A stretch of 64,000 nucleotides of DNA from an uncultured OCS116 cluster bacterium (GCA_902633855.1 CACPHU010000001.1:1-64000); one strand, 5' to 3'; shown: positions 38,043 through 48,338, counted from the stretch's first letter. Notes: generated by a model not told the origin, from the letters alone. Numbers and translations: made by a program.

Positions 38043-38060
38043 AACATATATTAATATGTT
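38043..38060. repeat. Inverted repeat in the hslV-hisB divergent gap
   Basis: AACATAT (38043-38049) and ATATGTT (38054-38060) form a perfect 7-4-7 inverted repeat in the 125-bp gap between divergent hslV and hisB. Position suits an operator, but the region is AT-rich and such repeats arise easily by chance. Confidence 0.3.
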
Positions 38061-38123
38061 TATTATAATATATATGTCGATTGTGATATATATATTCAAG
38101 ATTTTAACCAATGGAAATTGATA

Positions 38124-38726
38124 ATGGGTGATAACAAGAAAAGGGAAGCTCTTGTAGAGAGAAAAACAAAAGAAACAAGTATTTCCTGTAAATTGCTGTT
38201 AGATGGTACCGGAAAATCAAAGATTAATACAGGGATTGGATTCCTTGATCACATGTTAGAGCAGGTGGCAAGACACGGCTTACTTGATATTGAACTGAAA
38301 GCTGAAGGAGACTTACATATTGATATGCATCACACCACAGAAGATATTGGGATCGTAATGGGAACGGCAATAAAACAGGCACTGGGAGACAAAGCAGGAA
38401 TAAGAAGATTTTCGCATATAATCATTCCAATGGATGAGGCCTTAACTCAAATCTCATTAGATATTTCAGGCAGACCTTATCTGAGGTGGGCAGTGAGTTT
38501 AAAATCACCGAAGATTGGGGAGATGGACTCAGAGCTTTTTAAGGAGTGGTTCTACGCATTTGCACATAATAGCGACATGACATTACACATAGAGAACTTG
38601 CATGGGAGTAACGCGCATCACATCATAGAGTCTTGTTATAAGGGTCTTGCTAGATGCATTAGAGAAGCAATCGCAATTGATCCACTCACAACAGGGTCAA
38701 TTCCAACTACAAAAGGGATTCTATAA
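38124..38726 (+). CDS. hisB: Imidazoleglycerol-phosphate dehydratase
   Basis: A 200-residue dehydratase for the sixth histidine step. The metal-binding motifs are [14 protein letters not shown] and [20 protein letters not shown], with [13 protein letters not shown] near the N-terminus. The ATG at 38124 is preferred to a TTG two codons earlier because GGAA lies 7 bases before it. It starts the his cluster: hisB, DUF2628, hisH, hisA, hisF, hisE. Confidence 0.95.
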   Translation: MGDNKKREALVERKTKETSISCKLLLDGTGKSKINTGIGFLDHMLEQVARHGLLDIELKAEGDLHIDMHHTTEDIGIVMGTAIKQALGDKAGIRRFSHIIIPMDEALTQISLDISGRPYLRWAVSLKSPKIGEMDSELFKEWFYAFAHNSDMTLHIENLHGSNAHHIIESCYKGLARCIREAIAIDPLTTGSIPTTKGIL

Positions 38727-38739
38727 TTTATTTTTCATT

Positions 38740-39189
38740 ATGGCCTTATTTGAAATATATACAAAAAAAAGGGGTTTTGACGATAACAACGAGCATATCT
38801 TGATTTATCGGGATAAAATCTCGTACACAGCGTTAATTTGTCCACCATTGTGGTTTTTATTGAATAAAAATTTCTTTTTAGTTCCTTTTTATATTGCAAC
38901 AATATTCCTATTATATGCTATCTCTATTTATTTTGGATCTGCAATAATGATATTTGGTATCATATTCATTCATCTTTTTTTCGGGTTTCAATCTAATCTT
39001 ATAAGAGAATGGCTGTTGAATTTAAGAGATTATAAGTTAGAGATGATTGTTAATTCAGAAAGTCAAATTAGTGCTTACAATACATACAGAAATAACAAAG
39101 AAAATGAAGTCATACTAAGCGATAATTCCACCCAAAATAAATCCGGAACTGGTGGCGGTGATGAAGAGGCAATTCTTAATATATTTTAA
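38740..39189 (+). CDS. DUF2628-like small membrane protein
   Basis: A 149-residue protein with a hydrophilic N-terminus (MALFEIYTKKRGFDDN), then three hydrophobic segments, WFLLNKNFFLVPFYIATIF among them, and a hydrophilic tail. It matches the DUF2628 pattern and the slot between hisB and hisH that such proteins occupy in alphaproteobacteria. No enzymatic role is known. The reading frame extends upstream into hisB, but the ATG at 38740 is the start that gives the family's N-terminus. Confidence 0.75.
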   Translation: MALFEIYTKKRGFDDNNEHILIYRDKISYTALICPPLWFLLNKNFFLVPFYIATIFLLYAISIYFGSAIMIFGIIFIHLFFGFQSNLIREWLLNLRDYKLEMIVNSESQISAYNTYRNNKENEVILSDNSTQNKSGTGGGDEEAILNIF

Positions 39190-39198
39190 TAGCTTTGT

Positions 39199-39855
39199 GT
39201 GAAAGGTATGGAAATAATTGGCATTATTGATTACGGATCAGGAAATATCCATTCTGCAACAAAAGCCTTTGAAAACGTCGCAAAAGATCTCAAAAAAGAG
39301 ATAAAAATTCTGCGCATACACAATGCAGCCGATATAAAGCCCTGTGATCGTATTGTGCTTCCCGGGGTTGGAGCATTTAAAGATTGTAAAGCTGGACTCA
39401 TTAATATAGACGGTCTGGTTCCAACCCTAGAAAAAAAAATTTTAGATGAAGGAGCACCTTTTTTGGGGATCTGTGTTGGGATGCAATTACTTGCTGATAT
39501 TGGGTTTGAGGGTGAAACGACACCAGGTTTTGGATGGATTCCAGGGGTAGTCGACAAAATACCAGCCACAGCAAGCCTTAAAATTCCCCACATGGGTTGG
39601 AATAATATTAAATTTAATAGGGCTCACAGCATTTTTAATGGATTAGAGAATAAAGAGGAAACAATAGTATATTTTGTTCATTCTTATTATTTTCAAGTAA
39701 AAAAAATGGAAGATTTATTAGGAGTCTGCGACTATGGCAGTGAAATTACCGCTGTAATTGGCAAAGATAATATCATTGGATGTCAATTCCATCCTGAGAA
39801 AAGTCAGAAAATAGGTCTGAAATTTATTAAAAATTTTATAAATTGGAGTCCTTAA
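39199..39855 (+). CDS. hisH: Imidazole glycerol phosphate synthase subunit HisH
   Basis: A 218-residue class I glutamine amidotransferase that passes ammonia to HisF. The core is GIIDYGSGNIHSA, the nucleophile cysteine FLGICVGMQLL, and the catalytic His-Glu FHPEKSQ. Start is uncertain: GTG at 39199 or ATG at 39208, the latter giving the usual MEIIGIIDYG opening but sitting only one base after its AAAGG. The stop overlaps the hisA start (TAATG). Confidence 0.93.
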   Translation: MKGMEIIGIIDYGSGNIHSATKAFENVAKDLKKEIKILRIHNAADIKPCDRIVLPGVGAFKDCKAGLINIDGLVPTLEKKILDEGAPFLGICVGMQLLADIGFEGETTPGFGWIPGVVDKIPATASLKIPHMGWNNIKFNRAHSIFNGLENKEETIVYFVHSYYFQVKKMEDLLGVCDYGSEITAVIGKDNIIGCQFHPEKSQKIGLKFIKNFINWSP

Positions 39856-40589
39856 TGATCTTATTTCCAGCTATTGATATTAAAAATGGTGAATGTGTCC
39901 GGCTTCGACTTGGAGAAATGTGGGACTCAAAGATTTATAATAGTAATCCACTTTCGCAAGCAATAAAATTCCAAGAAATGGGCTTTGACTGGGTCCATAT
40001 TGTTGATCTTGATGCCGCCGTAAATGGTAAAAGTGAAAACAAACCTATAATTGAGGAGATAATAAAAAAAACAAAATTAAAGGTCCAGCTTGGTGGTGGG
40101 ATCAGAACAACGGAGATGATTGACTATTGGTTATCACTCGGAGTCGAAAAATTAGTCCTTGGCACAATGAGCATTACTAATATTAGTTTGGTGAAGGAAG
40201 TCGCAAATAAATACCCCCAAAAAATTGTTTTAGCGCTTGATAGCAAAGATGAATTTATATGTATAGAGGGGTGGAAGAAACAAACGGAGGTTAATATTTT
40301 TGATTTAATTAAGGAGTATGAGAACACTGAAATTGACTCGATCCTACACACAGATATAAACAGGGATGGGATGCTCGAGGGATTGAATTTTAGGGGCTCC
40401 AAAAAGTTAGCCATGGCAACTAATATATCGGTGATATTAAGTGGGGGCTTAAACTCTATTGAAGATATTAAAAAATTAAAGACAAATGAAAATTCGATTT
40501 TTAAAGGTGCAATAATCGGTAAAGCGCTATACGAAAAAAAAATAGATCCGATAGAAGCTCTTAAAATTATCGATAGTGAGGGTTTATAA
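39855..40589 (+). CDS. hisA: ProFAR isomerase HisA
   Basis: A 244-residue TIM barrel that isomerises ProFAR to PRFAR. Signature blocks are FPAIDIKNGECVRLRLG, HIVDLDAAVNG, VQLGGGIRTTEMID and LHTDINRDGMLEG with the two phosphate-binding glycine loops. The ATG at 39855 follows GGAG by 6 bases and overlaps the hisH stop, so it is chosen over an upstream TTG. hisF follows with no gap. Confidence 0.95.
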   Translation: MILFPAIDIKNGECVRLRLGEMWDSKIYNSNPLSQAIKFQEMGFDWVHIVDLDAAVNGKSENKPIIEEIIKKTKLKVQLGGGIRTTEMIDYWLSLGVEKLVLGTMSITNISLVKEVANKYPQKIVLALDSKDEFICIEGWKKQTEVNIFDLIKEYENTEIDSILHTDINRDGMLEGLNFRGSKKLAMATNISVILSGGLNSIEDIKKLKTNENSIFKGAIIGKALYEKKIDPIEALKIIDSEGL

Positions 40590-41348
40590 TTGTTAAAGTC
40601 AAGAATAATACCATGCTTGGATGTCAACAAAGGGCGAGTAGTAAAAGGCACAAATTTTGTAAATCTGAGAGATGCTGGAGACCCGGTTGAAGTTGCTAAA
40701 ATCTATGACGAGCAAGGTGCCGATGAGGTGTGTTTTTTAGATATTACCGCAAGCCACGAGAACAGAGACACGATCTATGACATTGTAAGAAAGACTGCTG
40801 AGGTATGTTTTATGCCATTAACAGTTGGTGGTGGAGTAAGTAAAATAGAACATATACGAACATTATTGCTATCTGGAGCTGATAAAGTGTCGGTTAATTC
40901 AGCAGCAGTCAAAGATAATAATTTTGTACGGTACGCTGCAGATAAGTATGGCTCTCAATGTATCGTGGTTGCTGTAGACGCAAAAAAAAATGATGCACAG
41001 AATAAGTGGGAAGTTTATACTCATGGAGGTAGAATTAATACTGAGATTGATGTGTTGCATTATGTCGAAAGAATTGTATCATTGGGTGCGGGTGAGCTCT
41101 TAATAACATCAATGGATAAAGATGGAACAAGATCTGGATTTGACAATACACTGATTAAACAAATTACAGATATTGTGAATGTTCCAGTTATTGCAAGCGG
41201 CGGGGTTGGCAACCTTCAACACCTAGTTGATGGTATAAAGTTGGGACATGCCGACGCTGTTTTAGCGGCCTCCATTTTTCATTTTGGGGAATACACAATT
41301 AATGAAGCCAAACAATACATGAAGGAACGAGGCATCAACGTCAGATAG
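40590..41348 (+). CDS. hisF: Imidazole glycerol phosphate synthase subunit HisF
   Basis: A 252-residue TIM-barrel cyclase that uses HisH-derived ammonia to form IGP and AICAR. The start is a TTG, supported by GAGGG seven bases upstream and by the normal N-terminus [19 protein letters not shown] with D11. Further marks are [21 protein letters not shown], the catalytic Asp in [12 protein letters not shown] and [12 protein letters not shown]. It follows hisA without a gap. Confidence 0.95.
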   Translation: MLKSRIIPCLDVNKGRVVKGTNFVNLRDAGDPVEVAKIYDEQGADEVCFLDITASHENRDTIYDIVRKTAEVCFMPLTVGGGVSKIEHIRTLLLSGADKVSVNSAAVKDNNFVRYAADKYGSQCIVVAVDAKKNDAQNKWEVYTHGGRINTEIDVLHYVERIVSLGAGELLITSMDKDGTRSGFDNTLIKQITDIVNVPVIASGGVGNLQHLVDGIKLGHADAVLAASIFHFGEYTINEAKQYMKERGINVR

Positions 41349-41356
41349 GGGGATCT

Positions 41357-41689
41357 ATGTCTGAAAACTCGATGAAAAATATAGATTATTTAGAAAAGCT
41401 TACGGAAACAATAAAGAATAACGCTTTTAAGGATGCAGAATTTTCATATACTGCAAAATTAATCGGTGACATTGAGTATTTATCTAAAAAAATTGGTGAA
41501 GAAGCATCTGAAGTAATAATTGCAGCGCTGTCAAAGGATAGAGAAAACCTTAAAAAAGAGGCTGCAGATCTGATTTATCATTTAATGGTATTGCTCGAGC
41601 AAGGTGATTTAAGTATTGACGATGTTTGTGGCGAACTTATGCGAAGAAGGGGTATATCAGGTCATGAAGAAAAAAAATCTAGAAAATAG
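41357..41689 (+). CDS. hisE: Phosphoribosyl-ATP pyrophosphatase HisE
   Basis: A 110-residue all-helical MazG-fold enzyme hydrolysing PR-ATP in the second histidine step. The metal cluster is KKIGEEASEVIIAALS plus KKEAADLIYHLMVLLEQ. It has a strong AGGGGG ribosome site, 8 bp after hisF. HisI is not in the window, so HisE is separate rather than fused. Confidence 0.93.
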   Translation: MSENSMKNIDYLEKLTETIKNNAFKDAEFSYTAKLIGDIEYLSKKIGEEASEVIIAALSKDRENLKKEAADLIYHLMVLLEQGDLSIDDVCGELMRRRGISGHEEKKSRK

Positions 41690-41701
41690 TAATTTTATCA
41701 C

Positions 41702-42652
41702 ATGCATCAATCAAAAAATCAAAATTCACCTTACATAATTTTTTCAAAAGAAGAATGGGCTGATTTGGGTTTTGGCGCTACTTTAAATCTAACTGAAAAT
41801 GAAATAGTAGAGCTAAGGGGCTTAAATGAACCTATGTCAATAGATGAGGTAAGAGATGTATATTTACCAATCTCTCGTCTCTTAAATTTATATATATCTG
41901 GCACGGAAAAATTATTTGAAGCAACTAATTTATTTTTAGGAAAAAAAAATTTTAAAGTACCATTCATCATTGGTATCGGAGGTTCTGTTGCAGTTGGAAA
42001 AAGCACAACATCAAGAATTCTTCAAGCTTTGTTATCTAAATGGTCAGATAATATAACGGTATCACTTGTCAATACAGATGGTTTTTTGATGAGTAATAAC
42101 AATCTTGAAAAGAGATCTTTGATGGAGCGTAAGGGATTTCCTGAGAGCTACAACCTAACACTATTACTTGATTTTTTAAATTCCGTTAAATCCGGAAAAT
42201 CAAATGTTAAAGCGCCTGTTTATTCGCATTTGCTCTATGATAATGTTCCCGGTGAATTTATTCACGTAAATAAACCCGATATACTAATTATCGAGGGCTT
42301 AAATGTGCTTCAACCGGCCCCACTCCCAAGAGATGGCAACGCAATTCCGTACGTATCTGATTTTTTTGATTTTTCAATATTTGTTGATGCAGATGAAAAG
42401 AATATAAAAAATTGGTACATTCAGAGATTTTTAAAACTGAAGGCGACTGCCTTTAAAGAGGAAAAATCGTATTTTAATAAATATTCATATTTATCAGACG
42501 AAGACGCAGTAAATGTTGCAACGTCGCTTTGGGAAAAAATAAATCACGTTAATTTGATAGAAAATATTTTGCCAACTAGGCAAAGAGCTAACTTAATACT
42601 TAGAAAGTCAGAAAATCATTCCGTAAATCAAATCTCATTGAGAAAGCTATAA
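41702..42652 (+). CDS. coaA: Type I pantothenate kinase
   Basis: A 316-residue P-loop kinase phosphorylating pantothenate, the committed step to CoA. The P-loop is GSVAVGKS at residues 94-101, followed by LVNTDGFLM and the KGFPESYNLTLLLDFL block; the ending LRKSENHSVNQISLRK is typical. Its place after hisE is conserved in many alphaproteobacteria. It overlaps the 3' end of the pfkB gene on the other strand by 6 bp. Confidence 0.93.
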   Translation: MHQSKNQNSPYIIFSKEEWADLGFGATLNLTENEIVELRGLNEPMSIDEVRDVYLPISRLLNLYISGTEKLFEATNLFLGKKNFKVPFIIGIGGSVAVGKSTTSRILQALLSKWSDNITVSLVNTDGFLMSNNNLEKRSLMERKGFPESYNLTLLLDFLNSVKSGKSNVKAPVYSHLLYDNVPGEFIHVNKPDILIIEGLNVLQPAPLPRDGNAIPYVSDFFDFSIFVDADEKNIKNWYIQRFLKLKATAFKEEKSYFNKYSYLSDEDAVNVATSLWEKINHVNLIENILPTRQRANLILRKSENHSVNQISLRKL

Positions 42653-43645
42653 GATATATCTATGGATATTGTTTTTTATTTCTCTGTAATCAGAAAAATC
42701 TAATTTACCGCCATCTCTCTTTAAAATTTTTGAGGCGACAAAGTTACCAGCTTTCAAACAGTCAATTGGACTAGATTTATTTAGGTATGCTTTCAGGTAC
42801 CCAGAGACAAATAAATCACCAGCCCCTGTTGTATCTATGCAATTTTCTACATCGTTTGTTGAAGCATCAATAAGCACACCCTTTTCGATGGATAATGAGC
42901 CATTTTTACCCGATGTCATGATTAATCTTTCTACAAACCTTGAAAGCTCTTTCATTTTTTTAATAAGATCCATTTCTGTCTTAACCTCCAAGAGACTCAT
43001 CATCTCCATTTTATTACCAAAAATAAGATTGATTTCATTGGACTTAATTAGATTTAAAAAATGAACTCTATATCTATCAACACAATCCACATCTGATAGA
43101 GAAATTGCTGTAAAGCCCTTATTCGTTATGACACTGCTGATTGACTTGGATATAAGTTCGAGTCCATGGGGCGAGTATAGAATGTACCCTTCTATAAAAA
43201 TACCAGAAATCCCACTAAAAGTAGCTTTTGGTATATCTGATGTATCAAGCTCTGCAGAGGCCCCAGGAAAAGTATTCATAGTTCTTTCCCCGCCCGGTGT
43301 TACATAAACAAGTGAAAGTCCTGTTGTAGATTTATTATCGACTACTATAAGGCCTGTTTCTACATTATGCGCTTTGTTCTGATCAAGATAGACTTTCCCA
43401 TAGTGATCATTGCCGATTTTTCCAATGAAACATACTTCTTCCTCGAGCATTGCTAGGCCGCATGCACTATTATTTGCACTCCCACCCGGAACTATTTTTT
43501 TATTTGATAAAACCTTAATTTTATCATTGATCTCTTTTTGAGAGATAATTTGCATTTTACCAATAAAATTAGGGTCAAGTTGATTTATCTCATCCAAATG
43601 AGAGATTACATCGATAATTGCATTACCAATAAAAAGTACATTCAT
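42647..43645 (-). CDS. PfkB-family carbohydrate kinase (adenosine-kinase-like)
   Basis: A 332-residue ribokinase-fold enzyme. The N-terminal signature is PGGSANNSACGLAML, and the C-terminal signature has DTTGAGDLFVSGYLKAY with the catalytic aspartate near residue 277. The alphaproteobacterial proteins in this branch are annotated as adenosine or sugar kinases; substrate cannot be fixed from sequence. It lies 15 bp downstream of gpmA and overlaps coaA by 6 bp at the 3' ends. Confidence 0.85.
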   Translation of the reverse strand: MNVLFIGNAIIDVISHLDEINQLDPNFIGKMQIISQKEINDKIKVLSNKKIVPGGSANNSACGLAMLEEEVCFIGKIGNDHYGKVYLDQNKAHNVETGLIVVDNKSTTGLSLVYVTPGGERTMNTFPGASAELDTSDIPKATFSGISGIFIEGYILYSPHGLELISKSISSVITNKGFTAISLSDVDCVDRYRVHFLNLIKSNEINLIFGNKMEMMSLLEVKTEMDLIKKMKELSRFVERLIMTSGKNGSLSIEKGVLIDASTNDVENCIDTTGAGDLFVSGYLKAYLNKSSPIDCLKAGNFVASKILKRDGGKLDFSDYREIKNNIHRYIL

Positions 43646-43660
43646 ATTATGATTTGGTTT

Positions 43661-44281
43661 CTAATATCTTTTTACAAATAACTCAGTTTTTTTGATAATT
43701 TTCTTATTTTCATATTCATAAACAATTGGTATCCCAGTTGTTATTTCAACATTCACAATCGCCTCCTCACTTAAATCCTCCACATGCATTATTATGGATC
43801 TAAGTGAGTTACCATGAGCGGTAATAATGACATTTTCACCATCATGTAATTTGGGAAGTATATTTTTCTTGAAGTACGGGATAGTACGGTTGCATGTATC
43901 TTTCAGACTTTCCCCATTTTCTGGGGCAATATCATAGGAACGTCTCCATAGCTTAACTTGTTCATCACCCCATTTATTTCGAGCTTCATCTTTGTTCATG
44001 CCAGTTAAGCTGCCATAGTTTCTTTCATTTAACGCTTGGTCTGATATTATTGGAATATCTTTTTTTAATACATAAAGAACAATTTCTAGTGTCTTGCTGG
44101 CCCTCTTCAGTGCGCTCGTATAGGCGTGATTCACATCAACTCTTAAATTCTGGATCGCAAATGCAGCTAATTTCGCTTCTACTTTACCCTGATCAGTAAG
44201 ATTCACATCTTCCCATCCAGTAAATAGGTTTAGTTTGTTCCACTCGCTTTCACCGTGTCTTAATATAATTAACTTTGACAT
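43661..44281 (-). CDS. gpmA: 2,3-bisphosphoglycerate-dependent phosphoglycerate mutase
   Basis: A 206-residue dPGM-type glycolytic mutase. The phosphorylated histidine is in LILRHGESEWN, followed by NLFTGWEDVNLTDQGK, YTSALKRASKT, LNERNYGSLTG and the second histidine in IITAHGNSLRSI. The length is slightly shorter than E. coli GpmA, as usual in alphaproteobacteria. It is 8 bp after dapB. Confidence 0.94.
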   Translation of the reverse strand: MSKLIILRHGESEWNKLNLFTGWEDVNLTDQGKVEAKLAAFAIQNLRVDVNHAYTSALKRASKTLEIVLYVLKKDIPIISDQALNERNYGSLTGMNKDEARNKWGDEQVKLWRRSYDIAPENGESLKDTCNRTIPYFKKNILPKLHDGENVIITAHGNSLRSIIMHVEDLSEEAIVNVEITTGIPIVYEYENKKIIKKTELFVKRY

Positions 44282-44289
44282 GTAATTTC

Positions 44290-45090
44290 CTACTTTTCTA
44301 TATTTAGAACATCATCCATACTGTAATAACCAGGATCCTTGCCTAGCGACCATCGTGCAGCTTGCATTGCCCCTTTTACAAATATTTTACGACTTAACGC
44401 TGAATGAGATAAGGTTATCACCTCACTGTCACCGGCAAATATAACAGAGTGTTCACCAACAATACTTCCACCCCTGATTGATGAAAAGCCAATTGTATTT
44501 TTGTCTCTGCGACCTGTATTGCCATGTCTTTCATAAACAGCATTATCTTCTAAATTTAATGATCTTCCTTTTGCCGCTGACTCTCCAAGTAATAATGCTG
44601 TTCCGGATGGTGCATCTAGTTTTTGATTATGATGTATTTCAGTAATTTCAATATCAAAATCTGATAATGCTCTAGCAATCTTTTCAGTCATTTGAGATAG
44701 TATATTTATGCCCAGGCTCATATTACCCGATTGAACAAGAACAGCGTGATTTCCTGCTTTCTTTAGACTCTCAATTTCTTCATTTTGAAAACCAGTCGTA
44801 CCAATTATATGAGAGATTCTGGCTTGTGCAGCTAGTACAGCATTTGCAAGTGTTGTTTCAGGATTGGTAAAGTCAATGATAACGTCAGCAGATTTAATAA
44901 GTTCTAAAATATCAGAGGTAATTTTGATATTCATATTTGCTTCACCAATTACTTCACCAATATCCTTTCCAATCCAATCTGAACCGGATGCTTCTGATGC
45001 TCCAATAATATCAATATCAGAATCTTGATGGGCATATTTTAATAATTCACGACCCATTCGTCCTGCTGCGCCTGAAATAATCACTTTCAT
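44290..45090 (-). CDS. dapB: 4-hydroxy-tetrahydrodipicolinate reductase
   Basis: A 266-residue NAD(P)H reductase in lysine and diaminopimelate synthesis. The dinucleotide motif is GAAGRMGRELL at residues 7-17, and the catalytic block is EIHHNQKLDAPSGTALLLGE, with HSVIFAGDSEVITLSHSALS near the C-terminus. It lies between dnaJ and gpmA in a leftward series, a frequent neighbour of dnaKJ in alphaproteobacteria. Confidence 0.95.
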   Translation of the reverse strand: MKVIISGAAGRMGRELLKYAHQDSDIDIIGASEASGSDWIGKDIGEVIGEANMNIKITSDILELIKSADVIIDFTNPETTLANAVLAAQARISHIIGTTGFQNEEIESLKKAGNHAVLVQSGNMSLGINILSQMTEKIARALSDFDIEITEIHHNQKLDAPSGTALLLGESAAKGRSLNLEDNAVYERHGNTGRRDKNTIGFSSIRGGSIVGEHSVIFAGDSEVITLSHSALSRKIFVKGAMQAARWSLGKDPGYYSMDDVLNIEK

Positions 45091-45163
45091 GATAGCACCA
45101 TATTATTTTAATTATAATTATGTGATCATCTTACGATGAAATATCTCTTAATGCAAAAAATCT

Positions 45164-46285
45164 CTAAAAAAAATCTTTAAATTTTTTAAAAAAACTGCTG
45201 CTGAGAGGATTTGTTTTTTCATTCGATATTTTTTCGAATTCAGCTAGTAATTCTTTTTGTTTTTTTGTAAGGTTAATTGGTGTTTCCACGGTAATTTGCA
45301 AGTGAAGGTCTCCAAAATTACTTCTTCTAATAACTGGCATCCCCTTACCCCTTAATCTTAAACGTTTATTATTTTGGGAGCCTTCGGGTAAACTAACACT
45401 AAGTTTTCCACCATCGATTGTAGGAATATCAATCTGACCACCCAGGGTAGCTTTTACCATTGATACAGGAATATTTAGGTATAGATCTGACCCATCCCTC
45501 TGGAAGAGCTTGTGGGGCTTGATTGAGACAAATATATATAAATCTCCAGTTCTGCCGCCTCTAATTCCAGCCTCTCCTTGACCACTAAGTCTGATCCTAT
45601 TGCCATCTTCAACGCCAGCTGGAATATTGACGTTTAATTTCTTAGGTTTTTTTACTCTTCCTTCACCACTACATGATTTACATGGATTTACGATAATCTG
45701 CCCCCTACCTTGGCAAGACGTACAGGTTCTCTCTATTGTAAAAAAACCTTGGCTTGCCCGTGTTTTGCCTGATCCCTGACAATTCGGACAAATAATCGGC
45801 GCTTCGCCTTTTTCACTGCCATTACCGTTACAGTTTGTACAAACGGAATTCATGGGGACATTGACAGTATCAGATTTTCCACGGTATGCATCTTCAAGAG
45901 TTATTTCCATGTTGTATCTTAAATCAGAACCTCGATTCGAGGTTTCTTGCGATCTTGATGTTGATGAAAAGTCACCAAAAAAATCATTAAATATATCAGA
46001 AAATGCTGAGGAGAAATTACCGTCAAACCCACCTGAGGAAGGGCCTCTTCCACCCGAACCATCAAATGCTGCATGTCCGTATCTGTCATAGGCGGCTCTG
46101 CTTTCCGGGTTTTTTAGTCGTTCATACGCTTCTGATATTTCTTTGAATTTTGCTTCAGACTCAGGATTACCGGCATTGTGGTCAGGGTGGTATTCTTTTG
46201 CGAGTTTTCTGAAAGCGCTTTTTAGTGACTTATCATCACAATCTTTTTCGACTCCTAATACGTCATAGTAATCTTTTTTAGCCAT
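45164..46285 (-). CDS. dnaJ: Chaperone protein DnaJ
   Basis: A 373-residue type I Hsp40. The J domain has YHPDHN, then a Gly/Phe-rich linker with GRGPSSGGFDGNF, and a zinc domain with four CxxCxGxG repeats (CTNCNGNG, CPNCQGSG, CTSCQGRG, CKSCSGEG) before the two substrate-binding beta domains. It stimulates DnaK ATPase. It lies 32 bp after dnaK and should be co-transcribed from the RpoH promoter at 48283-48310. Confidence 0.97.
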   Translation of the reverse strand: MAKKDYYDVLGVEKDCDDKSLKSAFRKLAKEYHPDHNAGNPESEAKFKEISEAYERLKNPESRAAYDRYGHAAFDGSGGRGPSSGGFDGNFSSAFSDIFNDFFGDFSSTSRSQETSNRGSDLRYNMEITLEDAYRGKSDTVNVPMNSVCTNCNGNGSEKGEAPIICPNCQGSGKTRASQGFFTIERTCTSCQGRGQIIVNPCKSCSGEGRVKKPKKLNVNIPAGVEDGNRIRLSGQGEAGIRGGRTGDLYIFVSIKPHKLFQRDGSDLYLNIPVSMVKATLGGQIDIPTIDGGKLSVSLPEGSQNNKRLRLRGKGMPVIRRSNFGDLHLQITVETPINLTKKQKELLAEFEKISNEKTNPLSSSFFKKFKDFF

Positions 46286-46317
46286 ATCAGTCTTCCTTTG
46301 ATTAGGAGAGCTATTGA

Positions 46318-48219
46318 TTATGTATTTTTATCTTCATCAACTTCTTCAAAATCAGCATCTACGATTGTACTATCTTCGGGTTCGGGGTTCTCAGTTTCAT
46401 TATTTTGAGTATCTTGTTGCGCTTTGTAGATAGCCTCCCCTAGCTTCATAGCTTCTTGAGTTAGTGCTTCGAGATCACTAGTTATTTTCGCGGCGTCATC
46501 ACTTTCCAAGGATATTTTCAGTTGACTAATGGCGTCTTCGATTGATTTTTTATCATCTTCATTAATTTTATCACTATTTTCTGTGAGACTTTTTTCCGTT
46601 CCATGTATTAATGACTCTGCCTGATTTTTTGTCTCTATAAGCTCTTTTTTAGCCTTATCCTCTTCCGCATGCTCTTCCGCATCTTTTACCATTTTTTCAA
46701 TATCATCATCAGATAGGCCACCAGAGGCTTGAATCTTGATCGATTGTTCTTTATTCGTAGCTTTGTCAACTGCTTTCACATTTACAATTCCATTTGCATC
46801 AATATCGAATGTTACTTCGATTTGTGGAATACCACGTGGTGCTGGTGATATACCAACAAGATCGAAATTCCCCAGTAATTTATTATCGGCTGCCATTTCT
46901 CTCTCACCTTGGAAAACTCTTATCGTAACAGCGGACTGGTTATCTTCAGCGGTTGAAAAAGTCTGGCTTTTTTTTGTAGGAATTGTTGTATTTCTATCAA
47001 TCAGTCTGGTAAATACACCACCCAATGTTTCAATGCCAAGTGATAGTGGTGTTACGTCTAGGAGAAGAACATCCTTCACATCACCCTGTAGGACGCCCGC
47101 TTGGATGGCGGCACCAATTGCAACGACTTCGTCAGGGTTAACCCCTCTATGAGGTTCTTTTCCAAAGAAATTTTGCACTTTTTCGAGGACTTTTGGCATC
47201 CTTGACATTCCGCCAACCATTACAACCTCGTCAATTTCGCCAGCTTTCAGTCCAGCATCTTTGAGTGCTTTTTGACATGGCGTGATTGTATTTTCAATCA
47301 GATCTGCAACAAGTGTTTCAAATTTTGCCCTTGTTAGCTTTATATTTAGATGTTTGGGTCCTGATTGATCAGCAGTAATGAATGGCAGATTTATTTCAGT
47401 TTGAGTAGTTGAGGATAGCTCTATTTTAGCTTTTTCTGCAGCTTCTTTTAGTCTTTGAAGAGCGAGCTTATCTTTCAGTAAATCTACGGCCTGATCTTTT
47501 TTGAATTCATCCGCAAGGTAATTTACAAGCCTTGTGTCAAAATCCTCACCTCCGAGGAATGTATCCCCATTTGTAGATTTTACTTCAAATACTCCATCCC
47601 CAATCTCTAGAATTGATATATCAAATGTACCCCCACCAAGATCGTACACCGCTATTGTCTGTCCGTCTTTACGGTCAAGACCGTAGGCTAACGCCGCCGC
47701 AGTGGGTTCATTTATAATTCTCAAGACTTCAAGACCTGCAATCTTTCCTGCATCTTTTGTGGCTTGTCTTTGTGCATCGTTGAAATATGCAGGAACTGTA
47801 ATAACTGCTTGTGTAACATCCTCGGATAAGTAGCTTTCGGCTGTTTCTTTCATTTTTTGGAGTATAAATGCAGATATTTGTGAGGGTGAGTATTTCTCCG
47901 AGCGAGCCTCTACCCATGCATCTCCATTATCAGCTTTAGATATCTTGAACGGGACAATGTCTTTATCTTTTTTAACAAGGGGATCGTCAAATCTTCTACC
48001 CATAAGTCTTTTTACAGCAAAAAGTGTATTTTCGGGGTTTGTAACGGCTTGACGTTTTGCTGGGAGTCCTGTTATGCGTTCGGAGTCTTCACCAAATGCA
48101 ACCATTGATGGTGTAGTCCTCGCACCTTCAGAATTTTCAATAACTTTTGGATCCTTACCGTCCATTACTGCGACGCAAGAATTCGTTGTTCCCAAATCAA
48201 TGCCTATAATTTTAGCCAT
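46318..48219 (-). CDS. dnaK: Chaperone protein DnaK (Hsp70)
   Basis: A 633-residue Hsp70. It opens [17 protein letters not shown], with [19 protein letters not shown] and [10 protein letters not shown] as the actin-fold ATP-binding blocks, then the linker [19 protein letters not shown] and the beta-sandwich substrate domain, ending in an acidic tail ([20 protein letters not shown]). It starts 119 bp after the dnaN stop, in a gap that contains a heat-shock promoter. Confidence 0.98.
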   Translation of the reverse strand: MAKIIGIDLGTTNSCVAVMDGKDPKVIENSEGARTTPSMVAFGEDSERITGLPAKRQAVTNPENTLFAVKRLMGRRFDDPLVKKDKDIVPFKISKADNGDAWVEARSEKYSPSQISAFILQKMKETAESYLSEDVTQAVITVPAYFNDAQRQATKDAGKIAGLEVLRIINEPTAAALAYGLDRKDGQTIAVYDLGGGTFDISILEIGDGVFEVKSTNGDTFLGGEDFDTRLVNYLADEFKKDQAVDLLKDKLALQRLKEAAEKAKIELSSTTQTEINLPFITADQSGPKHLNIKLTRAKFETLVADLIENTITPCQKALKDAGLKAGEIDEVVMVGGMSRMPKVLEKVQNFFGKEPHRGVNPDEVVAIGAAIQAGVLQGDVKDVLLLDVTPLSLGIETLGGVFTRLIDRNTTIPTKKSQTFSTAEDNQSAVTIRVFQGEREMAADNKLLGNFDLVGISPAPRGIPQIEVTFDIDANGIVNVKAVDKATNKEQSIKIQASGGLSDDDIEKMVKDAEEHAEEDKAKKELIETKNQAESLIHGTEKSLTENSDKINEDDKKSIEDAISQLKISLESDDAAKITSDLEALTQEAMKLGEAIYKAQQDTQNNETENPEPEDSTIVDADFEEVDEDKNT

Positions 48220-48282
48220 TTTTTATACTCCTTAATTATTAAAAAAGTAATGAATATAATAAATATAATCCCTATAAGAGTT

Positions 48283-48310
48283 ATATAAGGCTAAAAATTA
48301 TTCCTACAAG
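48283..48310 (-). promoter_or_regulatory. RpoH (sigma-32) heat-shock promoter of dnaK-dnaJ
   Basis: On the minus strand CTTG (plus 48307-48310) is followed after 17 bp by CTTATAT (plus 48283-48289), matching the alphaproteobacterial sigma-32 pattern CTTG-N17/18-CYTAT. The predicted start near 48276 leaves a leader of about 56 bases before dnaK. The gap between dnaN and dnaK holds nothing else recognisable. Confidence 0.75.
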
Positions 48311-48338
48311 ATATTTACTAATTTTTTTTATTAAATTT

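Noticed and set aside
37999-38123. Heat-shock promoter for hslVU
   Set aside because: A CTTG is present on the minus strand but the only -10-like CATATAT is about 20 bases away, outside the 17-18 bp spacing.
46736-47152. A 138-codon open frame antisense to dnaK
   Set aside because: Overlaps conserved dnaK codons completely and shows no domain; long antisense frames are common over dnaK.
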